A stretch of DNA of 64,000 bases, taken from positions 1 through 64,000 of the forward strand of contig JAAUPF010000005.1 of the NCBI GenBank assembly GCA_012034575.1. Direction: 5' to 3'. The position numbers and the translations under genes are program-made. Below, in pieces: positions 27,201 through 37,623 of this stretch. Numbering within the stretch: the stretch's first letter is position 1; each line of letters starts with the position of its first letter. This stretch comes from Richelia sp. CSU_2_1. GTDB taxonomy: Bacteria; Cyanobacteriota; Cyanobacteriia; Cyanobacteriales; Microcoleaceae. The notes under the pieces are model-generated. The model ran no database searches. It had not been told where the DNA came from and saw nothing but the letters and a program-made list of their open reading frames with translations.

Positions 27201-27250
27201 GCAGGGGTTTAAACCCCTGCCTCAAAGCAAAAGTCCTCTGAAAGAGGACT
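27201..27250. repeat. Pair of short perfect hairpins
   Basis: A 20-bp perfect palindrome GCAGGGGTTTAAACCCCTGC (27201-27220) and AGTCCTCT-GAA-AGAGGACT (27232-27250). They precede the 78-bp direct repeats in the spacer before pds. Confidence 0.85.
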
Positions 27251-27322
27251 AATAGACATCTGGTAAAAAGGTGATGAAAGCCTTGCCCTATTTCGACAAA
27301 AACTTAATAAGAGCGAAATGTC

Positions 27323-29038
<1,716 letters not shown>

Positions 29039-29130
29039 AAAATTGAGCATTTTTCATAAAGACTTAAAAGAATCTCCCGTTATCCCAACGGGGGAATGTC
29101 AGTTCTAATCTTTAAATTTCTTATTCTCGG

Positions 29131-30060
29131 ATGCTGCAACTGTCAAAACTCCAGTGCATGAGAACTCTGGCTTCTGTAGATGACTCCTACGAACTGTGCC
29201 GCCAAGTCACGGCGAGTTATGCCAAAAATTTTTATTTAGGCACTCAACTCATGCCCGAAGCCAAGCGTCGGGCTATCTGGGCGATTTACGTCTGGTGCCG
29301 CCGCACCGACGAACTCGTAGACGGACCGGGTTCTGAGGCCACGACCCCTGAAACCCTCAATTTGTGGGAAAAACGCCTGGAATCGGTGTTTGCCGGCCAC
29401 CCCCACGACGATTACGATGTCGCTTTGGTGGATACCCTGTCCCGCTTCCCGATCGAGATTGGGCCGTTTCGCGAGATGATTGCGGGCCAGCAGATGGATT
29501 TGTACCGCAGCCGCTACGAAACTTTTGAAGAGCTCAATCTTTACTGTTATCGAGTAGCGGGTACTGTAGGGCTGATGTCGATGTCTGTGATGGGCGTGGA
29601 CGAATCCAACCCTGCTGCTAACTGGAATTGGCATTGGGGCAATAAAATCCCCAAGGAAGAAGCTGTCGCCCTCGGTATTGCCAAGCAGTTAACTAATATT
29701 TTGCGGGATGTCGGAGAGGATGCCCGCCGCGGTCGCATTTACATTCCCTTAGAGGACTTAGCGCTGTTTAACTATACCGAAAAAGATTTGTTCAACGGTG
29801 TAATTGACAATCGCTGGCGGGAATTGATGAAGTTTCAAATTCAGCGAGCTCGCAAATTATACGCCAGTGCCGAGCCCGGAATCAAAGTTTTGAGTCCTGA
29901 CATTCGCTGGACTGTTTGGGCTGCGACGATGCTGTACAGCAAAATTTTAAATGCGATCGAGCGCAATCAGTACGATGTTTTTCAGAAGCGGGCTTACGTT
30001 ACGAATTCTCAGAAACTGCTGTGCCTCCCCGCCTCTTGGCTGAAGTCAAAAATGCTGTAA
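29131..30060 (+). CDS. crtB: Phytoene synthase
   Basis: 309 residues. First Asp-rich motif RRTDELVDGP (Asp60, Asp64), then PIEIGPFREMIAGQQMDL and YCYRVAGTVGLMS, and the second Asp-rich motif LTNILRDVGEDARRGRIYIP (about 183-202). All are needed for Mg2+-dependent condensation of two geranylgeranyl diphosphates to 15-cis-phytoene. It supplies the substrate of the desaturase encoded directly upstream; probably one transcript. Start at the ATG (MLQLSKLQCM). Six TTGACAG heptamers begin right after the stop codon. Confidence 0.96.
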   Translation: MLQLSKLQCMRTLASVDDSYELCRQVTASYAKNFYLGTQLMPEAKRRAIWAIYVWCRRTDELVDGPGSEATTPETLNLWEKRLESVFAGHPHDDYDVALVDTLSRFPIEIGPFREMIAGQQMDLYRSRYETFEELNLYCYRVAGTVGLMSMSVMGVDESNPAANWNWHWGNKIPKEEAVALGIAKQLTNILRDVGEDARRGRIYIPLEDLALFNYTEKDLFNGVIDNRWRELMKFQIQRARKLYASAEPGIKVLSPDIRWTVWAATMLYSKILNAIERNQYDVFQKRAYVTNSQKLLCLPASWLKSKML

Positions 30061-30102
30061 TTGACAGTTGACAGTTGACAGTTGACAGTTGACAGTTGAC
30101 AG
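30061..30102. repeat. Heptanucleotide tandem repeat TTGACAG x6
   Basis: Six exact copies starting at the first base after the crtB stop; complementary to the CTGTCAA units seen elsewhere in the window. Confidence 0.9.
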
Positions 30103-30167
30103 TTGGTTGTTAGATTGAGTCCTGGGGATTGCCCATGATGACATCCCCTTTGTACCAATACTCGGTG

Positions 30168-31403
30168 TCACCCAGGACTCGATGCAGTGCTGCGAGTCAG
30201 ACGGCGGATTTGAGCTTTAAATACGGCAAATCCGATCGCGACGATCGCTAAAAACCCTCCGGTAATAGCATAAACTGCACCCAAACCTGCTACTTTTACA
30301 AATGGTTGAGTGACGATCGGGGATAAAAATTGTCCCAGAAACATCGCAGCAGACAAACCTCCCAGCGCGCGTCCCCTCATTGCTTCCGGTACAGCGCTAC
30401 TCAACCATACCGTCATGTTAGGCATCAAAATTCCCAATCCCAAACCGGAAATCGCCAACCCAACCAATACCTGTGCCCAGTTAGCGGATTGACCGATTAA
30501 CAGGTAGCCGACGCCCATCAAGCCAAAAATTAAGGGCAGAAACGCCACAAATTCCATCCGCTGTTTCAGTTTGCCATAGGTGACAGATGCGATCGCGCTG
30601 CATAACGTACAAATTGCGATCGCCATTCCGCTTTGCGAGGGGACAGCCTGTACCAAAGCTTCTAAGAAAAAGGGCAATTGAACGGGAATCAAATAAAAAG
30701 CAATTTGACTTATTGTTGTCAAGCCGTAAACAATTGCCAAAATCCCTAAAGGCATCGATTGAGGCAGTGTATCTGAGGCTGATGCTGCTTCTTTTGGCAG
30801 GCTAAGGACACTGCGATCGGGCTCTAAAATAAACGCTAGGATTAGCGGTACGATCGACCAGGCAAACAGGTAAATCCCAAAAGGATAGCGCCAGTTTTGC
30901 TGGGCGAATATTCCCCCTAACGTCAGAAACACCACGCCGCCCAAACCCATAAATCCCGCTTGCAATCCCATAAATGCCGCGCGGGCGGGTCCGCTGTAGT
31001 AGTCGGCGATTAAGGTAGTGGCACTCACCATCACGCCCGCTACGGCTAATCCCAGCAGCGCGCGCCCCGCTAGAATTGCTGTCAAGCTATCCAAATATAA
31101 TCCCGAACTGCCTGCTAGTCCGTACAACAGGCTGCTGACAAGCAACAAAGGTTTGCGCCCAAAACGATCGACAATTAATCCTGCAATCGGCGAACCGATC
31201 GCAATAAATAGGGCAGGCAGAGTGATGATGAGTTTAACTAAAGTGGTGAGAGTATCGACATCGGCGATCGCGCTGGCAAAATATTGTTTCGTGGCAGGTA
31301 GTGCGGGAGAAACTGTCGCACCTGCCATTACGGTGAGACTGCTGGCCAACAATAGAGTGATTTTGGTTGTCAGAGATTGGGGATTTGGCTGTGAATTTGA
31401 CAT
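30168..31403 (-). CDS. Major facilitator superfamily transporter (drug/solute exporter type)
   Basis: 411 residues with about 12 hydrophobic helices. Between helices 2 and 3 lies GLIVDRFGRKPLLLVSSLLYG, the MFS motif A (GxxxDRxGRR), and near helix 5 there is GFMGLGGVVFLTLGG. The 12-helix layout and short loops suggest a DHA1-like exporter, but the substrate cannot be told. It converges on crtB with about 100 bp between the stops. No regulator gene is adjacent. Confidence 0.85.
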   Translation of the reverse strand: MSNSQPNPQSLTTKITLLLASSLTVMAGATVSPALPATKQYFASAIADVDTLTTLVKLIITLPALFIAIGSPIAGLIVDRFGRKPLLLVSSLLYGLAGSSGLYLDSLTAILAGRALLGLAVAGVMVSATTLIADYYSGPARAAFMGLQAGFMGLGGVVFLTLGGIFAQQNWRYPFGIYLFAWSIVPLILAFILEPDRSVLSLPKEAASASDTLPQSMPLGILAIVYGLTTISQIAFYLIPVQLPFFLEALVQAVPSQSGMAIAICTLCSAIASVTYGKLKQRMEFVAFLPLIFGLMGVGYLLIGQSANWAQVLVGLAISGLGLGILMPNMTVWLSSAVPEAMRGRALGGLSAAMFLGQFLSPIVTQPFVKVAGLGAVYAITGGFLAIVAIGFAVFKAQIRRLTRSTASSPG

Positions 31404-31599
31404 CAGCTTTAGTTGCGATTTCTCAACTCATACAGTGATGTTATAGCAGAAGCCAAAGCGATTGGGCTGCGATCGAGCTGATGAAATTATTAAGAAAACT
31501 ATTTTCTTCGCAGTTGCCTATTGCCTCTTTCCTGTTGCCTGTTGCCTGTTGCCTATTGCCTCTTTCCTGTTGCCTGTTGCCTGCTATAGCAACCGTCTT

Positions 31600-32097
31600 T
31601 CAATTGTCTGTTTTGAATTGGGCGATCGTACTTTCTAGCAATTGCTTTTCTTGCTGGAGTTTTGCTTCTAAATTTTGAATTTGTTCTCTGCGGGCTTCAA
31701 CTTCGATCGACCGGCGAGACAATTCTTGACTTTGCAAAGCCAAAGATTGCCGCCACTCTTCTGCTTTCTGGGCTTCCTCCTGCAAAAAATTGGGAGTAAA
31801 GCCTGTTGTTAAATATTTCTCCACTAATTCTAGTACCCAGTTTGTGGCTGTTTGTACGTGCAAAATCTGGTCATTTTCGCCAACTTCTGCTAGCACTAAC
31901 ACCCCTTCATTTAAAATATTAGTTGCTAAAATATTAGTTGCAAGATTAGGTCGATCGCTAACATCATTTGTCGGTAAAATAGCAACTGTTGCTCCAGAAA
32001 GCATCGCCCAAGTGCCATCAGAATTTTTACCAGACAGCAATAGCAGGCTTACTTCGCCTGAAAATTCCTGTTTTTGTACTTGGGCTAAATATAACAT
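31600..32097 (-). CDS. Hypothetical protein with C-terminal coiled coil
   Basis: 165 residues from the ATG at 32095-32097 (MLYLAQVQKQEFSGEVSLLLL). A longer frame reaching 32247 only translates tandem heptamers (NSQLSTL units) and should not be used. The N-terminal part (to about residue 85) is a predicted beta-rich domain with LLLLSGKNSDGTWAML. A central helix (ATNWVLELVEKYLTTGFTPNFLQEEA, in two parts) leads into a heptad-rich coiled coil rich in Glu and Gln. No TM segment. I recognise it only as a cyanobacterial conserved-type hypothetical; the function is unknown. Confidence 0.6.
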   Translation of the reverse strand: MLYLAQVQKQEFSGEVSLLLLSGKNSDGTWAMLSGATVAILPTNDVSDRPNLATNILATNILNEGVLVLAEVGENDQILHVQTATNWVLELVEKYLTTGFTPNFLQEEAQKAEEWRQSLALQSQELSRRSIEVEARREQIQNLEAKLQQEKQLLESTIAQFKTDN

Positions 32098-32300
32098 GAG
32101 GAATATCACAGTTGAGAGTTGAGAATTGAGAGTTGAGAGTTGAGAATTGAGAGTTGAGAATTGAGAGTTGATATTTGGTAGAGACACTGCCCCCATGCGG
32201 GCCCTGATAGTCGATAGTTGATATGCTGTTGGGTCGATCGACAGCAATAATATTAGTTAGTAATTAGCTAGTAGTGCGGATTCGCTTTCACTCCGATGTT

Positions 32301-32345
32301 GCGGACTTAAGTCCGCGCTACTAACTTTTGCGGACTTAAGTCCGC
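32301..32345. repeat. Two 16-bp perfect palindromes GCGGACTTAAGTCCGC
   Basis: Identical palindromes at 32301-32316 and 32330-32345, each next to a CTACTAAC motif, 27 bp from the 3' end of tRNA-Ser. They belong to the GGACTNNAGTCC family found at five places in the window. Their position could allow them to act as the tRNA terminator, since they lie downstream of it on the minus strand. Confidence 0.85.
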
Positions 32346-32371
32346 ACTACTAACTATTTTTATTATATTAA

Positions 32372-32460
32372 CGGAGAGGGAGGGATTTGAACCCTCGAGG
32401 GATGTTAACACCCCTAACAGATTAGCAATCTGCCGCTTTCGACCACTCAGCCACCTCTCC
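32372..32460 (-). tRNA. tRNA-Ser (anticodon GCU)
   Basis: 89 nt, class II tRNA. Acceptor GGAGAGG pairs with CCTCTCC, discriminator G, D-arm with GGCTGAGTGG, anticodon stem GCAGA/TCTGT closing loop TTGCTAA (anticodon at 32424-32426), a long variable arm typical of serine tRNA, and T-arm GAGGGTTCAAATCCCTC. CCA is not encoded. Reads AGC/AGU codons. Flanking 32098-32370 and 32461-32673 contain only heptamer repeats, palindromes and a GGGAGAGGG run. Confidence 0.95.
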
Positions 32461-32673
32461 AAGATGACAGTATCTTATACTAGCACGCACTCCCGGCATT
32501 TGTAAACCCTTACACCAAAAAATCCTCAACCCCATACCAGATATAGCATTCACCAGGGGGAGAGGGGGAGAGGGAGAGAGGGAGAGTTTTAAGTTTTAAG
32601 TTTTGAGTTTTGAATTAAGAACTGTCAATACTCAAAACTCACGCATTCAAAACTCAAAACTCCTTACCAACTA

Positions 32674-33810
32674 TCAACTGCTCGATTCTCCCCCAAAACC
32701 CCTCGCTTTCAGATGTTTTTCCCAACTGAAATTTGGACTCAAGAAGAATCTTTTAGTTTGCAAATATCCCAGCCGGTAAAGTTGAGCTTTTTGCTGGGAA
32801 TCGAGGTTAAAATCCGTCGTCGTCACCCCAGCTTCAGTCACGTCAATATTAATCACCCTACCTTTATCCATCTCCCGCTGGTGATAGCGGTCTCTCGCTC
32901 TCATCATCGTAGTAAACATTGCCGACAGTATCGATACTGGATGTTGAATCTTAATTTGACTTTCAATTCCAGTATCCACCAAGCGAAAGCCAAAAGTAAA
33001 CCACCGGGGCGGGATGGGCGTAGAACCGGATTGTCTGTCGTAAATCCACAGCGGAAAATTGCTGAGAATTCCCCCATCGACAATCAAATCTTCGCCCAGT
33101 TTTCCCGGCTCAAAAAACAGCGGAATGCTCATCGACAACCGTACCGCTTCAGCTACGCTAAAATCTTCGGCGTTTCTGTACCCTAACTCTTCGTGCATAG
33201 CCGGGGAATCTGCAGATTCTCGGCGGTGCAAATCGTCGGGAATGACTAACATTTCACCTCGGCTTAAATTTGAGATGACTACTTTTAATTCTCGATCTTT
33301 TAAGATTTTTTTAACATCGGCAAAAGTTCGCAATTTCCCCTGACTCAGAGTCTCTTCCAGCCACAGGCGGAAAGGCACTGAAGAATATTCTCCCATCTGG
33401 CGGCTGACTGTTAGAAAAAGTAGCGTCCAAACCGGAGATTGCAAGTCATCAGCGGGGTCGCCGTTTAAAATTAGAGGGCTGTTTTTTTTGGTTAAAAATA
33501 TACTGTAATCGAGCTGTCCTAACAATTCTTCCAAATCATCAATCGACAAATCTGTTGCGAGTACGGCGGCAGTAATTGCACCTGCGGAAGTGCCTGCCAA
33601 TTTTCGCCATTGGATGCCCAAATCGCTGCAGCAGCGGAGTGCTCCTAAAAATGCAACTCCCCGCACTCCTCCACCTTCAAAAACGCCATCGGCGTAAATT
33701 TGACCGCTTTCATCGGGGGGCGGAAATTTGCTGAGAATTGTTGCTTTTTGGGCTTCGGAAATCCTGAGGCCTGCTTCTTGCAAAATTTGCTGCGGGTACC
33801 ATTTAGTCAT
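32674..33810 (-). CDS. Patatin-like phospholipase family protein
   Basis: 378 residues. Oxyanion loop FEGGGVRGVAFLGAL (about 44-58), nucleophile elbow LAGTSAGAI (Ser75) and the catalytic Asp in LIVDGGILSNFPLW complete the Ser-Asp dyad of patatins, which hydrolyse acyl chains from phospho- or galactolipids. No signal peptide and no membrane segment, so probably cytosolic or peripheral. No operon partner; the next gene on the same strand is 118 bp upstream. The physiological substrate is unknown; lipid turnover is the simplest guess. Confidence 0.88.
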   Translation of the reverse strand: MTKWYPQQILQEAGLRISEAQKATILSKFPPPDESGQIYADGVFEGGGVRGVAFLGALRCCSDLGIQWRKLAGTSAGAITAAVLATDLSIDDLEELLGQLDYSIFLTKKNSPLILNGDPADDLQSPVWTLLFLTVSRQMGEYSSVPFRLWLEETLSQGKLRTFADVKKILKDRELKVVISNLSRGEMLVIPDDLHRRESADSPAMHEELGYRNAEDFSVAEAVRLSMSIPLFFEPGKLGEDLIVDGGILSNFPLWIYDRQSGSTPIPPRWFTFGFRLVDTGIESQIKIQHPVSILSAMFTTMMRARDRYHQREMDKGRVINIDVTEAGVTTTDFNLDSQQKAQLYRLGYLQTKRFFLSPNFSWEKHLKARGFGGESSS

Positions 33811-33830
33811 GAGATTTTATATTTTAGATT

Positions 33831-33871
33831 GGTAATTGGTAATTGGTAATTGGTAATTGGTAATTGGTAAT
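33831..33871. repeat. Heptanucleotide tandem repeat GGTAATT
   Basis: Five copies of GGTAATT and a partial one, 20 bp upstream of the patatin-like gene start. The same unit (or its complement AATTACC) recurs at 42450-42498 and 44589-44615. Confidence 0.9.
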
Positions 33872-33928
33872 GGAATTCTAGATTTTAGATTGAAGATTGG
33901 CAATCGGTCATCGGTCAACTGTCAACTA

Positions 33929-34774
33929 TCAACTATCAACTGCTTGACCATCCATTGCTTCTTTAACGTGTTGTTGAACTTGCGATCGCACTTGTTCGTA
34001 AGCTACTGACGCGCACCAGGGGCGGAGGGATAAAATAGTTGAATCTGGGGTAATTTCCAACACCAAACAAGTAGGCGCGGGTTCATCTAAAACTAGGGGG
34101 TGAGATTTGGCAATTTCCAAAAACTCGGCTACAGTTGGTGCGATCGCCCGATTGCCGATATCGATCCTTAAATCCACCCGCCGCGTCCCCATTGCCGTAG
34201 TATTTTTCAGCGTACCATTAAATAGCTGATTGTTAGGTACGATAATTTTAACTCGATCGTCCGTCAATACGGTTGTGGAAAAAATGCCGATGCTGTCCAC
34301 CACTCCTTTGACTTCTGCTGCTTCTATTGTATCTCCCACTTCAAACGGCCGCAAACTAATCAACATGACTCCAGCCGCAAAGTGCGATAGTGTATTTTGC
34401 CAAGCCAAACCAATTGCTAAACCGGCCGCACCTACCACTGCTACTACGCTGGTAGTTTGAATTCCCAACTGACTTAAAGCGGCGACTACTCCCACTATTA
34501 AAATTGCAATTTCAGCAGCTTGAACTAAAAATTTTCGCAGCGTTGCTTCGGTGCGACTGAGAGCTCGGCGAGTCACGCCTCCCGCAAAGCCGATCGCAAA
34601 TCTGGTAATTAATAAAATGCCGATCGCCCACAGCAGTTGAGGTACAATTTTAAATCCCAATTCTACCATTTTTGTGGAGAAGTTTTGGGCTACTTGCAAT
34701 GCTTGGATTCTTTCTGCATCTAGTTGCAGTGGTAAGGTTTGAGCTATTAGTAGAAGTCTGCCGATCGTTGTCAT
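33929..34774 (-). CDS. Small-conductance mechanosensitive channel (MscS family)
   Basis: 281 residues with three N-terminal hydrophobic helices. The pore helix TM3 has the Gly/Ala pattern VVGAAGLAIGLAWQNTLSHFAAG, followed by the beta domain start LRPFEVGDTIEA and VPNNQLFNGTLKN, all MscS signatures. It opens under membrane tension and releases solutes after osmotic downshock. The first residues (LLLIAQTLPLQL) may be a weak signal sequence. Alone between patatin-like and CPBP genes on the same strand. Confidence 0.92.
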   Translation of the reverse strand: MTTIGRLLLIAQTLPLQLDAERIQALQVAQNFSTKMVELGFKIVPQLLWAIGILLITRFAIGFAGGVTRRALSRTEATLRKFLVQAAEIAILIVGVVAALSQLGIQTTSVVAVVGAAGLAIGLAWQNTLSHFAAGVMLISLRPFEVGDTIEAAEVKGVVDSIGIFSTTVLTDDRVKIIVPNNQLFNGTLKNTTAMGTRRVDLRIDIGNRAIAPTVAEFLEIAKSHPLVLDEPAPTCLVLEITPDSTILSLRPWCASVAYEQVRSQVQQHVKEAMDGQAVDS

Positions 34775-34891
34775 GATAGTTGATAGTTGATAGTTGATAG
34801 TTTGACCTGAGCCGATCGTTGGTTTGACAGTTGGTTAATGCTCGCTAACACCATCGCTAAACACCTAGCTTTTACAGGTAACTCCAATTCC

Positions 34892-35656
34892 TTAACGGAT
34901 GGCTGTTACCATCACCAGATGAACCAGGACATGAGAAATCATTGCTGCTTCCAGTCCTTTCTGCCAGTAGAGATAGCCTGCAATTAAACCAAAAACTGAA
35001 TTAGCTACAATTATATAAGCGATCGTTAAATTATTGACTGGCGTTCCTAATGCAAAAGCAAGTGGCAAATGACCCAAACCAAACAGAACGGCTGAAAGTA
35101 CGATCGCCCCTACAAAGCAGAATGCAGGTGGTTTACCTTGTCCTTTGCCAAATATCCGCCAACCTATCCATACAAAAAGAGTCATCATTCCCCATCTCAG
35201 CAATAACTCTTCGGTAATTCCTCCATACAAAATACGAGTTAAAAATGAAGTGTTGCGGGACATTTCTGCTGCTTTTACCGTAAAATCTGATGGCAGAAAT
35301 AGTTGCGCTGATAACTGGATAGCAACCAGCAAAATACCGCCCACCAAGCCACCAATAATACCGGGGACTAATTGGGGCTTAATAGCTCGATCGAGCGCGT
35401 TTCCACTAGATATCGCCTCCGCCAAGGGTGCGGACAATGTTACTTTACGAGCGAGAAAAACTCCGATCGATACTGAAATAGTTAAAAGTAAGGTTGGCTG
35501 AATTAAAATGAGCAGCTTAATCGCCCAAACGGGAAATTGAAGTTTTATTTCTTCAGGAATGGGTAAGTTTATCCCCAATAGGGAGACAACACCAGCCATG
35601 CCCGTTAACCATAAAATTCCAAACAACTTTATTTGCATCGATCTTTGCACTGACAT
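34892..35656 (-). CDS. CPBP-family intramembrane glutamic protease (Abi/CAAX-like)
   Basis: 254 residues with about seven to eight membrane helices. Conserved motif 1 ITEELLLRWG (Glu149-Glu150, Arg154), motif 2 FGLGHLPLA (His) and motif 3 AMISHVLVHL (His) are those of the CPBP family, related to Rce1 prenyl-protein proteases; in bacteria many are of unknown target, some linked to bacteriocin immunity. No peptide or bacteriocin gene is adjacent. Complete. Confidence 0.88.
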   Translation of the reverse strand: MSVQRSMQIKLFGILWLTGMAGVVSLLGINLPIPEEIKLQFPVWAIKLLILIQPTLLLTISVSIGVFLARKVTLSAPLAEAISSGNALDRAIKPQLVPGIIGGLVGGILLVAIQLSAQLFLPSDFTVKAAEMSRNTSFLTRILYGGITEELLLRWGMMTLFVWIGWRIFGKGQGKPPAFCFVGAIVLSAVLFGLGHLPLAFALGTPVNNLTIAYIIVANSVFGLIAGYLYWQKGLEAAMISHVLVHLVMVTAIR

Positions 35657-36077
35657 TTCTGTAAACCTAGCAAGTTAACTGACATTATTTTAACACTCAT
35701 CTGGCTTTATAAGTTTGCAATAATAATGTAATGCAAATTTGCTGTTTTAAGTCACATCTTCCACAGTGTTTAGTAATAAGACTTGTGAGAATAATCTGCA
35801 TAAAGATTGTATGTTTTATCCTAGGGTAACAGAGGTAGATTGCAATCTAATGTTGGATGAGGCATTTTTTGTAGATTGTCGATCATTGGTAGATATTGTT
35901 GAAAAACCCGCCCCTTGTATCTTAAAAGAGTGAGGGCGGGTACGGGAACCGCTTTCGACCTCTTACTCGAATAACGAGCGTAGCATATTCGAGTAAGATC
36001 GCGAACCCTACCTGTTAACTGTCAACTGTCAACTATCAACTGTCAACTATCAAATGTCAACTGTCAACTATTTACAG
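35657..36077. other. Intergenic region between CPBP protease and alr with two hairpins and heptamers
   Basis: 420 bp. Contains a CCCGCCC/GGGCGGG hairpin (about 35908-35940), the perfect 13-bp hairpin annotated separately, and mixed CTGTCAA/CTATCAA heptamers from about 36012 to 36072. No gene recognised. Confidence 0.5.
35961..35998 (-). terminator. Perfect 13-bp hairpin downstream of alr
   Basis: Arms TCTTACTCGAATA (35961-35973) and TATTCGAGTAAGA (35986-35998) with a 12-nt loop, 80 bp past the alr stop. No T tract follows, so intrinsic termination is uncertain; it may instead be a dispersed palindrome or RNA-stability element. Confidence 0.35.
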
Positions 36078-37262
36078 CTACCCTGGCAATCGATGTTTGA
36101 AACCGCAAAGAATTTCCCACGAAATAGTTCCTAAAGTCTCAGCCCAATCGTCAGCAGTAATTTGATTTTTTCCATCATTTCCCAACAGAGTTACTACTTC
36201 CCCAATTTCTAAATCGGGAATAGCAGATACATCTAACATCAATTGATCCATCGTCACAGCGCCTACTTGCGGCACGAATTTTCCCCGAACTAAAACTTGC
36301 ATTTTATTGGAAAGATTGCGCGGAATTCCATCAGCATAGCCGATGCCAACTACAGCTATTTGCGTTGGCTTTTTGGCAATAAATTGATAGTTGTAACTGA
36401 CACCAGTTCCCGCTGCAATTGTTTTCACTTGAGTCACCCTTGCTTTAACCTGCATTGCGGGTTTTAAACGGACGATCGACCGCAAATGAGGTGCTGGATA
36501 AAGACCGTAGGTAGCCAAACCAACTCGCACTAAATCGTAATGCAAATTGTTATCGGTGAGGGCGGCGGCCGAATTAGCTAAATGCAGGCGCGGCGGGTTA
36601 ATTCCTGCTAGTTTAATTTGCCCGATCGTCCGTTCAAACCGAGCGTGTTGCTCTTGCATTACGGTGCGATCGAGATTGTCTGCTGTTGCAAAATGAGAGT
36701 AAATGCTGGCTAATTTTAAATTCGGCAATCGCTTGACCAAACGCACGAATTCTGTTGCTTCTTGCCAGGGCGTTCCCAATCGAGACATCCCCGTATCTAA
36801 CTTAGCGTGAACTGGCAAAGATCGATCTAAATCCCCCAGAACTTCTGCAAAAACTAGAGCTTGTTTTGGAGTGCAAATAGTCGGCTGTAATTGCCAGTGT
36901 GCGATCGCTTTTACTTGTTCCGCTGTATGCGTCGCCCCCAACAGCAAAATCGGTGCTTCAATGCCTGCTTTCCGCAGTTCAATTCCTTCGGGAATTGTTG
37001 CCACTCCCAGCCAACTTGCACCCGCTTCTAAAGCAGTTTGACTGACAGCAACCGCACCGTGTCCGTAAGCATCGGCCTTGACAACTGCCATCAATTGTGT
37101 TTGAGAAGATAAGATGCTTTTAACCTGTTTTACATTGTTATCTAAAGCTGCTAAATCGATTTCCACCCAAGCCCGATCGCACAATCCCTCGTAACCGCCC
37201 AACAATGTTTGACGGCTTTCTTTTGTTGCCGTTTCTGCGGGCTTCTTGTCTTCGCTCAACAT
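36078..37262 (-). CDS. alr: Alanine racemase
   Basis: 394 residues. PLP-binding lysine in AVVKADAYGHGAV (Lys62), barrel segments HAKLDTGMSRLG and HLANSAA, and the C-terminal domain with VGIGYADGIPRNLSNK and GAVTMDQLMLDVS. It interconverts L- and D-alanine for peptidoglycan. About 25 extra residues precede the first strand WVEIDLAALDNNVK, so a shorter start is possible. Stand-alone gene, followed by heptamer repeats. Confidence 0.96.
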   Translation of the reverse strand: MLSEDKKPAETATKESRQTLLGGYEGLCDRAWVEIDLAALDNNVKQVKSILSSQTQLMAVVKADAYGHGAVAVSQTALEAGASWLGVATIPEGIELRKAGIEAPILLLGATHTAEQVKAIAHWQLQPTICTPKQALVFAEVLGDLDRSLPVHAKLDTGMSRLGTPWQEATEFVRLVKRLPNLKLASIYSHFATADNLDRTVMQEQHARFERTIGQIKLAGINPPRLHLANSAAALTDNNLHYDLVRVGLATYGLYPAPHLRSIVRLKPAMQVKARVTQVKTIAAGTGVSYNYQFIAKKPTQIAVVGIGYADGIPRNLSNKMQVLVRGKFVPQVGAVTMDQLMLDVSAIPDLEIGEVVTLLGNDGKNQITADDWAETLGTISWEILCGFKHRLPG

Positions 37263-37623
37263 TGTAATTCACTCCTCTGTACTCACACCGATCGAAACCT
37301 ATCGGAGATTTTACCCGAAATCATAATAAAATTTTCCATTTCATCAACCCGATATCAGTTTAAAAGCTAAGAAAAGTTAAAAAAAACAGGACTTACGCAC
37401 ATCTACAGGTAATGCTTGTGCCGTACTTTACTCTCGGCGATCGTGTAAAAACCAAAACAATGCGGAAGTTATGAGAAATAATCCAACCGCAAGCAAGCAG
37501 CCCAAATCGTAAGTTATCGATCGTTAACAATCATTCACAATTCTTTAATCTAAAATCTAAAATCTAAAATCTAAAATTGTGTTGGCTGGTGTATCATAAA
37601 ACCAAAACTATCGGGGGAAAATT
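37263..37623. other. Intergenic region upstream of propeller gene
   Basis: 360 bp, divergent between alr and the peptidoglycan-binding/propeller gene. It holds an ACAGGACTTACGCAC segment (37387 area) that I recall as a common dispersed motif in related genomes, and a run of four CTAAAAT units at 37547-37577. A GGGGGAAAA sequence lies just before the ATG at 37624. Confidence 0.4.

Noticed and set aside
32098-32247. N-terminal extension of the coiled-coil hypothetical protein
   Set aside because: Again translated heptamers (NSQLSTL); the ATG at 32097 is used.
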